Source of the DNA: Psychroflexus salis
GTDB taxonomy: Bacteria > Bacteroidota > Bacteroidia > Flavobacteriales > Flavobacteriaceae
Direction: 5' to 3'
Assembly (NCBI RefSeq): GCF_014640175.1
Contig: NZ_BMGL01000010.1
Span: forward strand, 1 to 64,000
DNA length: 64,000 nt
A model generated the notes under the pieces. That model made no database searches. It worked only from the letters and a program-made list of their open reading frames with translations, and had not been told where the DNA came from. A program made the translations under genes and the position numbers. This document shows, in pieces, positions 42,910-51,821 of this stretch (position 1 is the first letter of the stretch; the number at the start of each line of letters is the position of its first letter).

Positions 42910-44340
42910 TTATTTTTTTATAAATGTAGTATAATGTTCATAGCGTTCAAAAATTTGGCGAACGTAGTTATAAGGCTCAGTGCCACGCACGTAACCATAT
43001 CGAATTCCTTCGCTATTGTAATATTTGGGGCTAGATAAATCCAAAATAGCTAATTCTACATTATTGTCCCAAATTTTCGGATGTAAGCCTTTTCGTTCAG
43101 CAATACGTTGTGCATCTTTTAAATGAGCATAACCACAATTATAAGAAGCCAAAGTGAATTTTATGCGTTGTATAGAATCGGTTATGTCTTCATGTTTACC
43201 CCAAACTTCGGTTAAATAGGCAGTGCCACCCCGCAAACTTTCTTGTGGATCTGTTGGGTCAGTAATCTTTAAAGACTCGGCTGTTGCCGGCATGATTTGC
43301 ATTAAACCACGAGCTCCAGCCCAAGATTTAGACTGCGGCTTAAACTGAGATTCTTGGTAAGCTATAGAAGCAACTAAGCGCCAATCCCATCCAATTTTTT
43401 CAGCATATTTTTTTATCAATTCGTCGTATGGACTAATTTTATTATCACCAATGCTATAAAACTCACTTTTTACTCGTGCTTTGTATCTGCGTTTGTTTTT
43501 ATAATATTTGTTGTAAATTACATGATAATCGGTAGTTTTAGAAAAACTAGTAATCCAATTGTTTACTTCTTTTAGTAATTCGGGTGAGTTTTTTCGTACT
43601 CCCCAAGCTATTTGTTGGGTAAAACTAATCTTGGTAGAAATATCTAAATTTGAATAATTGCTAGCATTGATGTAACCAATATTTTGATCTACAACCGTGT
43701 ACTTTAATTTACCATTTGCTACCATTGCAATAATCTCTTCGGTGGTGAGCGTTCCAGGAATAGTATCGATATAAATCTCACCACCAAGTTCTTTGTTTAA
43801 ATTAGCTAATCTAGATGCATAAGATGAATTTTGTTTAACTGAAACTGTATCGCCAATTAATTGAATGGGGTCGGTAACCATTTGTTCTTCTATTTGGTGA
43901 AGCTTCATTCTTCGCCAATTTGCAGGCTTACGTTGAACTAAAACTTGATTAGACAAATACAAAGGGTCGGTAAATTGAATTTTAGTTTGCCGGTCGTTCA
44001 AAATAGTGTAGCCATAAGCAATAATATCGCCTTCCCCACGAATTAGCATATCCATTAGTTCATTTTCATCTTGGGCAATGACCATTTCTAAACCAACATC
44101 CAATTTTTTGCAGAGTCGTTCCAACAACTCGTATTCAAAACCCATGGTTTTGCCTTTGTATAAAAAATAAGTAGTTCCGCTATAGGTAGTTAAGGCTTTA
44201 AGTTTCCCACGTTTTTTTATTTCAGCTAAATCAACTTCAACAGGAATTAATTCATTTTGCTCTATATTTTTTTTTGATTTTTCAGGTGAAGAAGAACAAC
44301 TCATCAAAATTCCTAAGAAAAGCAAATAAATGTATTTCAT
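42910..44340 (-). CDS. mltF: MltF-type lytic transglycosylase lipoprotein
   Basis: A 476-residue lipoprotein (lipobox LGILMSC, Cys15) with an N-terminal periplasmic solute-binding-like domain (about 45-280; GFEYELLERLCKKL, YGYTILNDRQTKIQFTDPLY) and a C-terminal SLT domain (about 300-450). The catalytic glutamate is in IAYQESQF, followed by GARGLMQIMPATAESL and FTLASYNCG. It cleaves the glycan strands of peptidoglycan at the outer membrane. The domain order is that of MltF; no fusion or truncation is seen. Confidence 0.93.
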   Translation of the reverse strand: MKYIYLLFLGILMSCSSSPEKSKKNIEQNELIPVEVDLAEIKKRGKLKALTTYSGTTYFLYKGKTMGFEYELLERLCKKLDVGLEMVIAQDENELMDMLIRGEGDIIAYGYTILNDRQTKIQFTDPLYLSNQVLVQRKPANWRRMKLHQIEEQMVTDPIQLIGDTVSVKQNSSYASRLANLNKELGGEIYIDTIPGTLTTEEIIAMVANGKLKYTVVDQNIGYINASNYSNLDISTKISFTQQIAWGVRKNSPELLKEVNNWITSFSKTTDYHVIYNKYYKNKRRYKARVKSEFYSIGDNKISPYDELIKKYAEKIGWDWRLVASIAYQESQFKPQSKSWAGARGLMQIMPATAESLKITDPTDPQESLRGGTAYLTEVWGKHEDITDSIQRIKFTLASYNCGYAHLKDAQRIAERKGLHPKIWDNNVELAILDLSSPKYYNSEGIRYGYVRGTEPYNYVRQIFERYEHYTTFIKK

Positions 44341-44450
44341 AATTTGAATTTAGGTCAATATACAAAAAAAATAGTATCTACCTATGTATCTTAAAAGCTT
44401 CAGTGCTACTAGATAACTTTAGAATGATTTTCTTTAAAACAAATATTTTT

Positions 44451-45422
44451 TTAGCTAAAATATTTGCTTAAAACTACAGAAAACCTAGTGTAATATCGAG
44501 GAGAATTAGGATTGGTTTTACGTTTTTGCTTCATTTTATTAAAATGAGTATAAAAACTAAAATGTGCTTTTAACACAGCCATAAAATGAAAAAATTGTAA
44601 TTTACATAAAAAGAAAATAGCTGCAATTCCATCTAATAACATTCTCGCTATCAGCTTTGCATAAATATTTTTTGAAGGTGCATTTTTTAATAAATTGAAT
44701 AAAGAATTCCTAAAATTTAAAAAGGTTTTTTGTGGGTTTTGATTGTGTAATGTTCCACCGCCAAAATGAAAAACTTCTGCTTGATGCGTATAAAATATTT
44801 TATATCCTAAATTTTGTAATCTCCAGCACAAATCTATTTCTTCCATATGTGCAAAATAATCTTGGTCGAAGCCACCAGCTTCCTGAAAATGTTTTACACG
44901 AATACCTAAACAGGCTCCACTCGCCCAAAATATTGGTATTTCATCATTGTATTGACCTTGGTCTTTTTCAATTGCTGAAAAAACTCTGCCACGACAATAC
45001 GGGTAAGCAAACCAATCTATAAAACCGCCAGCTGCACCTGCATATTCAAAATAGTCTGGTTTTTTATAATCTAAAATTTTAGGTTGAATTGCTGAAATTT
45101 GCTGATTCGTTTCAAATAAATTTAGTAGTGGTGTGGCTACATCGCTTTTAAAAGCTACATCATTATTCAATAAAATAGCATACGCTTCATCTATTTGTTG
45201 AAGTGCGCGATTGTAACCTTCTGCATAACCGAAATTTTGCGATAACTGTAAAACTTTTACATCTGGAAATTCGTTTTGAAGAAACAAAACAGAATCATCT
45301 GTTGATGCATTATCGACTACATAAATTGAAGCTGAATTTTTAGCATATTTTACAATGCTAGGTAAAAACTCCTTTAATAGCTTTTTACCATTCCAATTAA
45401 GAATAAGGATTGCTATTTTCAT
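44451..45422 (-). CDS. Family 2 glycosyltransferase
   Basis: A GT-A-fold glycosyltransferase of 323 aa from ATG 45422. The nucleotide-sugar site is ILNWNGKKLL and VVDNASTDDSV, with AILLNNDVAF as the DXD-like motif and FDQDYFAHMEEIDLCWRL as the acceptor/catalytic region, typical of rhamnosyl-transferase-like GT2 enzymes. It probably builds surface polysaccharide or LPS. The longer in-frame start would overlap the upstream nuclease-domain gene extensively; the chosen ATG overlaps that gene's stop by 4 bp. An AT-rich hairpin (44440-44466) overlaps its 3' end and may act as a weak terminator. Confidence 0.9.
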   Translation of the reverse strand: MKIAILILNWNGKKLLKEFLPSIVKYAKNSASIYVVDNASTDDSVLFLQNEFPDVKVLQLSQNFGYAEGYNRALQQIDEAYAILLNNDVAFKSDVATPLLNLFETNQQISAIQPKILDYKKPDYFEYAGAAGGFIDWFAYPYCRGRVFSAIEKDQGQYNDEIPIFWASGACLGIRVKHFQEAGGFDQDYFAHMEEIDLCWRLQNLGYKIFYTHQAEVFHFGGGTLHNQNPQKTFLNFRNSLFNLLKNAPSKNIYAKLIARMLLDGIAAIFFLCKLQFFHFMAVLKAHFSFYTHFNKMKQKRKTNPNSPRYYTRFSVVLSKYFS

Positions 45423-45868
45423 AGTACTGAATATTCGGGTAAATCTCTTAAAAAAGTGTAGGTTTTTTCTTTGAAATTCATTTGGCAAAAATAGTGGTTT
45501 AACCCATTAGTTAGCATTAAAAAATCGGCATTTAAACTTAAATTATAGCGAGCAATTTGGTCAAAAGTTGTTTGTGTTATTTGCACACTGGGTGCTTTAC
45601 ACTCTACAACTAACTTAACCTTTCCGTTGTTTTTATAAGCTACTATATCATAGCGCTTTGACATTCCGTTCACATTTACTTTTTTCTCTTCGTTTAATAA
45701 AGTAATAGGATATTTTTTTTCATTCATTAAAAAATGCACGCAATGTTGTCTTACCCATTCTTCTGGCGTAAGGATGACAAATTTTTTACGCAAAGGTGTA
45801 AATATCCCTATTTTATTTTCTGTATTTTTGAATCTGAATTGATATTGCGGAAAATTCAATTTTTGCAT
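45419..45868 (-). CDS. Stand-alone HsdR N-terminal-like (PD-(D/E)xK) protein
   Basis: A 149-residue protein matching the N-terminal nuclease domain of type I restriction HsdR subunits (HSDR_N type). The PD-(D/E)xK pattern fits D74 (KRYDIVAY) and E89/K91 (LVVECKAPS). A preceding LTPEEWVRQHCVHFLM helix is typical of these stand-alone forms. There is no helicase domain and no HsdM or HsdS gene nearby, so it is not a working restriction enzyme. It is divergent from holA across 52 bp; I recall this pairing as common in Flavobacteria, suggesting a housekeeping DNA role. Confidence 0.8.
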   Translation of the reverse strand: MQKLNFPQYQFRFKNTENKIGIFTPLRKKFVILTPEEWVRQHCVHFLMNEKKYPITLLNEEKKVNVNGMSKRYDIVAYKNNGKVKLVVECKAPSVQITQTTFDQIARYNLSLNADFLMLTNGLNHYFCQMNFKEKTYTFLRDLPEYSVL

Positions 45869-45920
45869 GCTTCAAAGAAACGAAAAAGTTTAATTTTTCA
45901 TCTCAATTTTTTAATTATTC

Positions 45921-46928
45921 ATGAAAGACGCGCAACAAATTTTAAAAGATATACACAACAAAAAATATGCACCTATTTATTTTTTGGTAGGTGAACACGA
46001 AACTTTTTTTGTAGATGAAATTTCTAAATTTATTGAAAATAATGTGCTCAATGAAGATGAAAAAGGCTTTAATCAACAAGTTTTGTATGGCAAAGATGTA
46101 AATATGGACGAAGTAATAGCAAGTGCCAAACGTTTCCCGATGATGGCTGAACACCAAGTTATTATTGTAAGAGAAGCACAAACTTTGCTTCGTAATTTAG
46201 ATGCTTTAGAAGCTTATGCTAAGCAACCACAACGGTCGACTATATTGGTTTTTTGTTGTAAATACAAAAAACCAGATGCTAGAAAAACTGCCATAAAAGA
46301 GATTAAAAAAAATGGTGTTTATTTTGTAACGCCAAGAGTTTATGAGAATCATGCTTTAGAGTGGATTCCTGTTTTTTTAGCCCGTAAACAATATAGTATT
46401 GATACCAAAGCTTGTAAAATGTTGGTTGATTTTATTGGTGCTGACTTATCTAAACTGAGTAAGGAATTAGAAAAACTGATGCAAATTTTACCTTTAGGCA
46501 GCCGCATCACTCCAGATACTGTCGAAGAAAATATCGGCATTAGTAAAGATTACAATAACTTTGAACTAATTAATGCTATTGTAGATCGCGATGAGCTTAA
46601 AGCGCAGCAAATAGCTGATTATTTTACACAAAACGCTAAGAATAACCCTTTGATTTTTAGCATTTATCAATTATTCAATTTCTTTAATAAGTTAATGATT
46701 TTTCATTCGCTGAGCGACCGCTCAAATCCAAATGTATCTCGCGAGTTGGGAGTAGGAAACTATTTTGTGAAAGATTATGTAAAAGCAAGCAAGTTTTACA
46801 CCATGAAAAAAGTAAGTCAAATTTTAGCCAACTTACGAGATTTAGATGCTAAAAGTAAAGGAGTTTATACAGGAAAATTTTCTAATGAAGGCTTATTGAA
46901 AGAATTTTTGGTAAAAACCATGCGCTAA
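45921..46928 (+). CDS. holA: DNA polymerase III delta subunit
   Basis: A 335-residue clamp-loader delta subunit. Although divergent in sequence, it carries the N-terminal YFLVGEHETFFVDEI region, PMMAEHQVIIVREAQ, a degenerate AAA+ core with FVTPRVYENHALEWIP, the second-domain VDFIGADLSKLSKELEKL helix and the collar segment NNFELINAIVDRD. It opens the sliding clamp during replication. Its stop overlaps the convergent DUF6048 stop by 4 bp. Confidence 0.93.
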   Translation: MKDAQQILKDIHNKKYAPIYFLVGEHETFFVDEISKFIENNVLNEDEKGFNQQVLYGKDVNMDEVIASAKRFPMMAEHQVIIVREAQTLLRNLDALEAYAKQPQRSTILVFCCKYKKPDARKTAIKEIKKNGVYFVTPRVYENHALEWIPVFLARKQYSIDTKACKMLVDFIGADLSKLSKELEKLMQILPLGSRITPDTVEENIGISKDYNNFELINAIVDRDELKAQQIADYFTQNAKNNPLIFSIYQLFNFFNKLMIFHSLSDRSNPNVSRELGVGNYFVKDYVKASKFYTMKKVSQILANLRDLDAKSKGVYTGKFSNEGLLKEFLVKTMR

Positions 46929-47659
46929 AAATCTACGGCTTGGCTAATTTTTTTAGAATACAACGGAATAAAGTACCGAACAGAATAACCAAATCCTGCA
47001 CCAATGCTAGAATCGGTATAGGTTCGGTTAAATCCAGGCACATTTAAATTTTCGAAATTGGGTAAACTCGATTGCGAAATCATTACCTTAAGTTGAACAT
47101 GAGCACCTAAGTATATGTTTTTAAGAACTTCTACCCGAATTCCCAATTGAAACTCTGTCCAAGTTGCCGTTAAGTTGTTAAAGCTTCTATTTACTTCTCG
47201 TACATCTGCTGGAAAATAATTATCTCTTACTGTAATACGGTATTCGTTTAAATCATGCGAAAAGCTTGAAAAACCAATTCTAAAACCACCATAAAGCAAA
47301 TTATCCATACCAATCCAATTGGTATAAAAATTACGTATGCCACCTAGTTTTATAAAGCTACCAGAGGTATTGGCATTTAGATAAGCTTCATCAAAATACA
47401 ATTCTTCGTAACCCAATTCAGCTGAAAGCCATATTTTTTTAGTAAGCCTATAATCTCCATTTACTTCAAATCCCTTGTAATCTTTATCGTAAAAATTTCT
47501 AGCCAGTTTATATAAATCTCCACCCAACATTAAGCCGTAGCGTTCTTTATAAACAATGCTATCGCGTTTTTTGTTAGCTTCTTCATTTTCTTGAGCAGAC
47601 ACGTCGAGCCCACAAAAGAAAAAACTAATGAAAAATAAAAAGATGTACTTGGTCTTCAT
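46925..47659 (-). CDS. DUF6048 family outer-membrane-type protein
   Basis: A 244-residue protein with a signal peptide (MKTKYIFLFFISFFFCGLDV, cleavage near SAQ) and a beta-rich mature part (GLMLGGDLYKLARNFYDKDY, IWLSAELGYEELYF, FGYSVRYFIPLY) consistent with a small outer-membrane barrel. It matches the Bacteroidota-restricted DUF6048 family; function is unknown. The start at 47659 is preferred (47668 is also possible), giving a 35-bp overlap with the upstream DUF6452 gene. The 3' end overlaps holA by 4 bp. Confidence 0.82.
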   Translation of the reverse strand: MKTKYIFLFFISFFFCGLDVSAQENEEANKKRDSIVYKERYGLMLGGDLYKLARNFYDKDYKGFEVNGDYRLTKKIWLSAELGYEELYFDEAYLNANTSGSFIKLGGIRNFYTNWIGMDNLLYGGFRIGFSSFSHDLNEYRITVRDNYFPADVREVNRSFNNLTATWTEFQLGIRVEVLKNIYLGAHVQLKVMISQSSLPNFENLNVPGFNRTYTDSSIGAGFGYSVRYFIPLYSKKISQAVDF

Positions 47660-48131
47660 TTTGGTCATTTTCAATTTGGGTTTGTTGTACACTTAGGCTT
47701 CTCATCCAATTGTTTTCAGGATTATCTTCAATTACTCGGAAAGCTCTAAAATCTAAAAATTCACTTTTAAAACCACAGGCTCGATTTACATAAATTTCAC
47801 GATTTGCATAAGAAAAATTGATTTCATCTACATTAATAAATTCTTCATTGTTTGCTAATCTTATAAAGCTATAGCGAGTAGATTCTTGGTCCGTGCGAAG
47901 TGGGATTTCAATACGATTGGTTGTACCCAAATCTAAAGTATCTTCTTCGCCAAAGGCAACAATGCTCAAATCGCTTACATTTTTATTGCTTTCAGTTTCG
48001 TTAATATCGTAGAATTCAATAATTAAACGCGGTGTAACCTGAAAAGCTTCTGAGCAAATATCATCGCGTTCGCATCCTAAAAAAAGGAAGCCTAAGGAAG
48101 AGAAAATAAAGAGTTTTTTTATTAGTTTCAT
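47625..48131 (-). CDS. DUF6452 family lipoprotein
   Basis: A 168-residue lipoprotein with lipobox SLGFLFLGC (Cys19) followed by the family pattern C..D-D-I-C and the TPRLIIEFYDIN strand; three further cysteines are conserved in type (ICSEAF, RACGF). It corresponds to DUF6452, which in Bacteroidota is found with DUF6048 and rlmD, as here. It abuts the rlmD stop without a gap. Function is unknown, probably outer-membrane lipid-anchored and partnering the DUF6048 barrel. Confidence 0.82.
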   Translation of the reverse strand: MKLIKKLFIFSSLGFLFLGCERDDICSEAFQVTPRLIIEFYDINETESNKNVSDLSIVAFGEEDTLDLGTTNRIEIPLRTDQESTRYSFIRLANNEEFINVDEINFSYANREIYVNRACGFKSEFLDFRAFRVIEDNPENNWMRSLSVQQTQIENDQNEDQVHLFIFH

Positions 48132-49547
48132 TTAAATCTTCTTTTCTAAACAAACTACATTTTCCACATGATGCGTTTGCGGAAACATATCGACAGCTCT
48201 AGATTTGGTTATGTTGTAGTCTTCACTTAAGATTTGTAAATCTCTTGCTTGTGTAGCCGAATTACAACTTACATACACAATACGTTTAGGTTGTACTTTC
48301 AAAATTTGTTCAACCACATCTTTGTGCATTCCATCTCTAGGTGGATCGGTAATAATTACATCGGGTTTTCCATGTTCAGCAATAAATGCATCGGTAAACA
48401 TTATTTTCATGTCGCCAGCAAAAAAGCTAACATTTTTAATAGCATTGTTTTTTGCATTGGCCTTTGCATCTTCTATAGCTTCTGGTACTGCTTCAATACC
48501 TACCACGTGTTTTGCTTTTTTTGCAACAAATTGAGCGATGGTACCTGTTCCTGTATATAGGTCGTAAACCAGTTCGTTTCCAGATAAATCTGCAAATTCT
48601 CTGGTTAATTGATACAAATTATACGCCTGTTCTGAATTGGTTTGGTAAAAAGATTTAGCATTTATAGTAAAATGTAAACCTTCCATTTCTTCTATTATAT
48701 AAGGTGTTCCTGTAAAACAAATTACTTCTTGATCGTAAATGGTATCGTTAGCTTTAGAATTGATTACGTATTGCAAAGATGTAATTTGTGGAAATTCTTG
48801 CTGAATGTGATTTAATAGTAGTTCTCTTTTGGATTGATCTTCTTTAAAAAACTGAATCAACACCATAATTTGCCCAGTTGAAGCAGTACGAATCATAAGG
48901 GTACGAAGCAAACCTTCTTGTTTTTTTGGATTGAAAAATTCCAACTGATGCGCTGTAGCAAATTTTTTGATCTCGTTACGAATAGCGTTACTCGGGTCGG
49001 CTTGTAAATGACATTTTTGAATATCTAAAATCTTATCCCACATGCCTGGAATATGAAAACCTAGCGCATTTTTATTGTCGATTTCGTTTTCAGAATCAAT
49101 TTCATCTTGGGTTAACCAACGTTGACTACTAAACGAAAATTCCATTTTATTGCGATAAAAATAAGGTGAGGGCGCAGCCAAAATAGGAAAAGTGTTTTCA
49201 ACACTGACTTTACCAATGCGTTTTAAATTTTCCAAGACTTCTTTTTCTTTATAAAAAAGTTGGTGCTGGTAATCCATATTTTGCCATTTGCATCCACCAC
49301 AAACACCAAAATGTTGACAAACGGGTTGCGTGCGTTTAGATGACAGTTCTTTATAATCGGTTACTTTTGCTTGAAAATAGCCTTTACGCTTTTTATAAGT
49401 TTGTACATCTACTATATCGCCAGGTACGGCATTGTCTATGAAAATAACCTGACCTTCAGGTGCTTTTCCAACTGCTTTACCTTTAGCTCCAGCATCGATA
49501 ACTTCTACGTTTTCGAATACTTTTCTTCTTCTATTGGGTTTACTCAT
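48132..49547 (-). CDS. rlmD: 23S rRNA (uracil-5)-methyltransferase, RlmD-like
   Basis: A 471-residue RumA/RlmD-type m5U methyltransferase. An N-terminal TRAM domain (about 5-60) precedes the iron-sulfur cysteines CQHFGVCGGCKW and KCHLQ. The SAM fold has LVYDLYTGTGTIAQFVA and IITDPPRDGMHKDV, and the catalytic cysteine is in VYVSCNSATQARDL. It modifies a uracil of 23S rRNA, most probably the U1939 equivalent. RlmCD-type dual activity is possible. It heads a run rlmD, DUF6452, DUF6048. Confidence 0.93.
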   Translation of the reverse strand: MSKPNRRRKVFENVEVIDAGAKGKAVGKAPEGQVIFIDNAVPGDIVDVQTYKKRKGYFQAKVTDYKELSSKRTQPVCQHFGVCGGCKWQNMDYQHQLFYKEKEVLENLKRIGKVSVENTFPILAAPSPYFYRNKMEFSFSSQRWLTQDEIDSENEIDNKNALGFHIPGMWDKILDIQKCHLQADPSNAIRNEIKKFATAHQLEFFNPKKQEGLLRTLMIRTASTGQIMVLIQFFKEDQSKRELLLNHIQQEFPQITSLQYVINSKANDTIYDQEVICFTGTPYIIEEMEGLHFTINAKSFYQTNSEQAYNLYQLTREFADLSGNELVYDLYTGTGTIAQFVAKKAKHVVGIEAVPEAIEDAKANAKNNAIKNVSFFAGDMKIMFTDAFIAEHGKPDVIITDPPRDGMHKDVVEQILKVQPKRIVYVSCNSATQARDLQILSEDYNITKSRAVDMFPQTHHVENVVCLEKKI

Positions 49548-49676
49548 GTGGCAAAAATAAGCTAATGATTCGGCTTTACTAAAAATGACTCCATTTTTTT
49601 ATATTCTTCATTTCTATAGAATATTTAACCTTTGCTAAGCCCAAAAAACAAGCTACGAAGTCTATTTTTGTCAATA

Positions 49677-50360
49677 ATGAATCAAATTACAACATTAAGT
49701 ATTTTTAAGTACCAAAGCCTATCTTCTAAAATTTGGGCTTTTGGTATGATGCAATTTGCACACTCAGCATTACAAAAAACAAAAGGATGTGAATTTTACA
49801 AGCTTTTGGGCAGTGGAAAAGATAACTTTAATCCTTTTCCAGATTGGTCTGTATACGCACTTTTACAAACTTGGCAAAGTGAAGCAGATGCTCAAAAATA
49901 TATTACAGAAAGCAAATTATTTAAGAAGTATTTTGCTCATGCTGAACAACACCAAATTTTGTATTTAAACAGTATTCAGGCTAGGGGAGAGTGGTCTGGC
50001 AAAAATCCTTTTGTACCTGTAGATTCTAATTATGAAGTTACAGGAAAACTAGCAGTAATTACACGAGCAAGTATTAAATTAAGCAAATTGCGAACTTTTT
50101 GGAAATTTGTACCTACTTCGCAAAAGCCTTTGTTAAAAGCTAAAGGTTTAATATACACCAAAGGTTTTGGTGAAGTGCCTTTTACTGAAATGGCTACTTT
50201 CAGCATTTGGAACTCTAAAGAAGATTTGCATGAATTTGCTTACCGAAGTAAAGAACATGTTGCAGCCATAAAAAAAACAAGGAAAATCGACTGGTACAAA
50301 GAAGAGTTGTTTTCTCGTTTTGAAATTTATAAATCTGAAGGAGATTTATTGAATTTATAA
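49677..50360 (+). CDS. CrtA/spheroidene-monooxygenase-like protein
   Basis: A 227-residue protein resembling the spheroidene monooxygenase (CrtA) family of haem-containing dimeric-barrel enzymes: FGMMQFAHSALQKTKGCEFYKLLGSG, FNPFPDWSVYALLQTW, AVITRASIKLSKLRTFWKF and FAYRSKEHVAAIKKT. Photosynthetic carotenoid genes are absent here, so carotenoid oxidation is unproven. ATG 49677 matches the family start; an upstream TTG would add 15 unrelated residues. The gene converges with the GIN pseudogene, and their ends overlap slightly. Confidence 0.8.
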   Translation: MNQITTLSIFKYQSLSSKIWAFGMMQFAHSALQKTKGCEFYKLLGSGKDNFNPFPDWSVYALLQTWQSEADAQKYITESKLFKKYFAHAEQHQILYLNSIQARGEWSGKNPFVPVDSNYEVTGKLAVITRASIKLSKLRTFWKFVPTSQKPLLKAKGLIYTKGFGEVPFTEMATFSIWNSKEDLHEFAYRSKEHVAAIKKTRKIDWYKEELFSRFEIYKSEGDLLNL

Positions 50361-51001
50361 GCGACTTACCTTACCTGAGCCTGATATTATGTTTTTGATT
50401 TCACTTGGATTCCCAGTATAATAAATATCACGAGAACCATTTAATTTAACACTCAATTCATTTTTACAATTAATGTAAATTTTACCAGAACCTGAGTTTT
50501 TAAAATTAAGCTTTTAACCGAACCTTCAAGATGCATATCTACAAAACCTGATTTTTAATGGATAAAACTTCAGAAATCTCTAAAATTAAATTGATATTGC
50601 CCGAACCTGAAGCTTCGATATTTAGCTTTTTAGTTGGAATTGTGTTTTTTTTAAAAAAACTATTCTTAAGCCAGATTTTTCAATAGTTGTAATTTCAGAA
50701 AAAGGAACTTGAATTTGTATTTTTTTAGAAGGCTTTAAATTAATTTTTTTAGCTATTTCTATGCTTAATTCGCCTTTGTCTACATTAGTTAGAATGTATT
50801 TCAACAGATTATCATCGGTAGTGATGCTAATTTTGTCTGTATCTTCTTTGATTAATTCTAAATCAAAATTGCCTGAAATGGATATTTTTGGTGAGCTAAA
50901 ACCGATTTCGATTCTTCAATAATTTGTCCATTTCCTTTTGTTTTTTTAACACCCGGTTAGTATTGTAAAGGGTAAATTGAAAACTTACTACAGATAATCA
51001 T
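50355..51001 (-). pseudogene. Frameshifted GIN-domain (DUF2807) protein
   Basis: Translating the minus strand in pieces gives a head-GIN-domain protein: ISISGNFDLELIKEDTDKIS, then KYILTNVDKGELSIEIAKK, then KLNIEASGSGNINLILEISE, FVDMHLEGSV, NSGSGKIYINCKNELSVKL and IISGSGKVSRL before a stop. The repeated (G/S)SG(N/K)I(N/Y) turns define the family's beta-helix. At least three or four frameshifts, and a stop soon after the first ATG, break it. A 60-codon intact fragment (50622-50804) is only part of it. It is a recently decayed surface or periplasmic protein. Confidence 0.85.
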
Positions 51002-51012
51002 TGTAATAAAAT

Positions 51013-51660
51013 TTAGAGTTGGGTTAGTATTTTTGCAATCATTATAAAATGAAAAACAGCTGCTATTAATACAAAAATATGCCAAATTACATGGTTAGAT
51101 TTAATTTTATGATTGGCATAAAAATAAGCGCCGATGGTATAAAACAATCCACCTAGGCCAAGGTATAAAAGAATTGTTGTTGATGCTTTTTCAATTAAGT
51201 TGTTTATATCGATTATAACTAACCATCCCATGACTAAGTATAGTGCAAGTGAAAATTTTTCGAATTTACCTGTAAAAAACAGCTTCATCAATGTTCCTAA
51301 AAGTGCAATACTCCATACCAAACTAAATATAAGCCAACCTTTGCTTTCTTCTAAAACTATTAAAACAACTGGTGTGTAAGTTCCTGCAATTAAGTAATAA
51401 ATAGAAATGTGGTCTAAGATTCTTAATTTCTTTTTTAAGCTTGGATTTTTTATAATATGGTAGGATGCTGAAGCACTAAATAGCAATATAAATGAAAGAC
51501 TATACAAGGTAATTCCTAAATAAGCAATTGAACTCGTAATTTGGGTATTTGTCCACAAATAAATGAAGCCGTAAATACCAAAAGGAATAGCAATGGCATG
51601 AGTTAACGAATTGAATAATTCTTCTGTTGAGCTTTGTGTTTTTTGTAAAGGCTTCGGCAT
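51013..51660 (-). CDS. Hemolysin III / PAQR-family membrane protein
   Basis: A 215-residue seven-helix PAQR-type protein (bacterial YqfA/hemolysin III group). The metal-site pattern is visible as SLTHAIAIPFG, SASYHIIKN and IWHIFVLIAAVFHF near the C-terminus, with LDHISIYYLIAGTYTPV in helix 3. Bacterial members are implicated in membrane-lipid homeostasis; haemolytic activity is not implied. ATG 51660 is preferred to an upstream TTG. The GIN pseudogene begins 11 bp past its stop. Confidence 0.9.
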   Translation of the reverse strand: MPKPLQKTQSSTEELFNSLTHAIAIPFGIYGFIYLWTNTQITSSIAYLGITLYSLSFILLFSASASYHIIKNPSLKKKLRILDHISIYYLIAGTYTPVVLIVLEESKGWLIFSLVWSIALLGTLMKLFFTGKFEKFSLALYLVMGWLVIIDINNLIEKASTTILLYLGLGGLFYTIGAYFYANHKIKSNHVIWHIFVLIAAVFHFIMIAKILTQL

Positions 51661-51821
51661 TCGGTTTAAGATTCTGGTTTTATTTTTTTTCAAAAAAGCT
51701 TCTCAAACTTATTTACTAACAAAGGTAAATTCTTTGTAAGTCGTAAAGTTTTCTTCAAATGTCTTTTTTTTAAGATCGTTTCTTTGTGTAAGTGAATTAT
51801 CACATTCACAAATTCTCCAAC

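Noticed and set aside
45419-45868. Type I restriction-modification system
   Set aside because: Only the nuclease-like domain is present; no helicase, HsdM or HsdS genes in the window.
50622-50804. 60-codon ORF as an independent gene
   Set aside because: It is the longest surviving fragment of the frameshifted GIN-domain pseudogene, not a separate gene.
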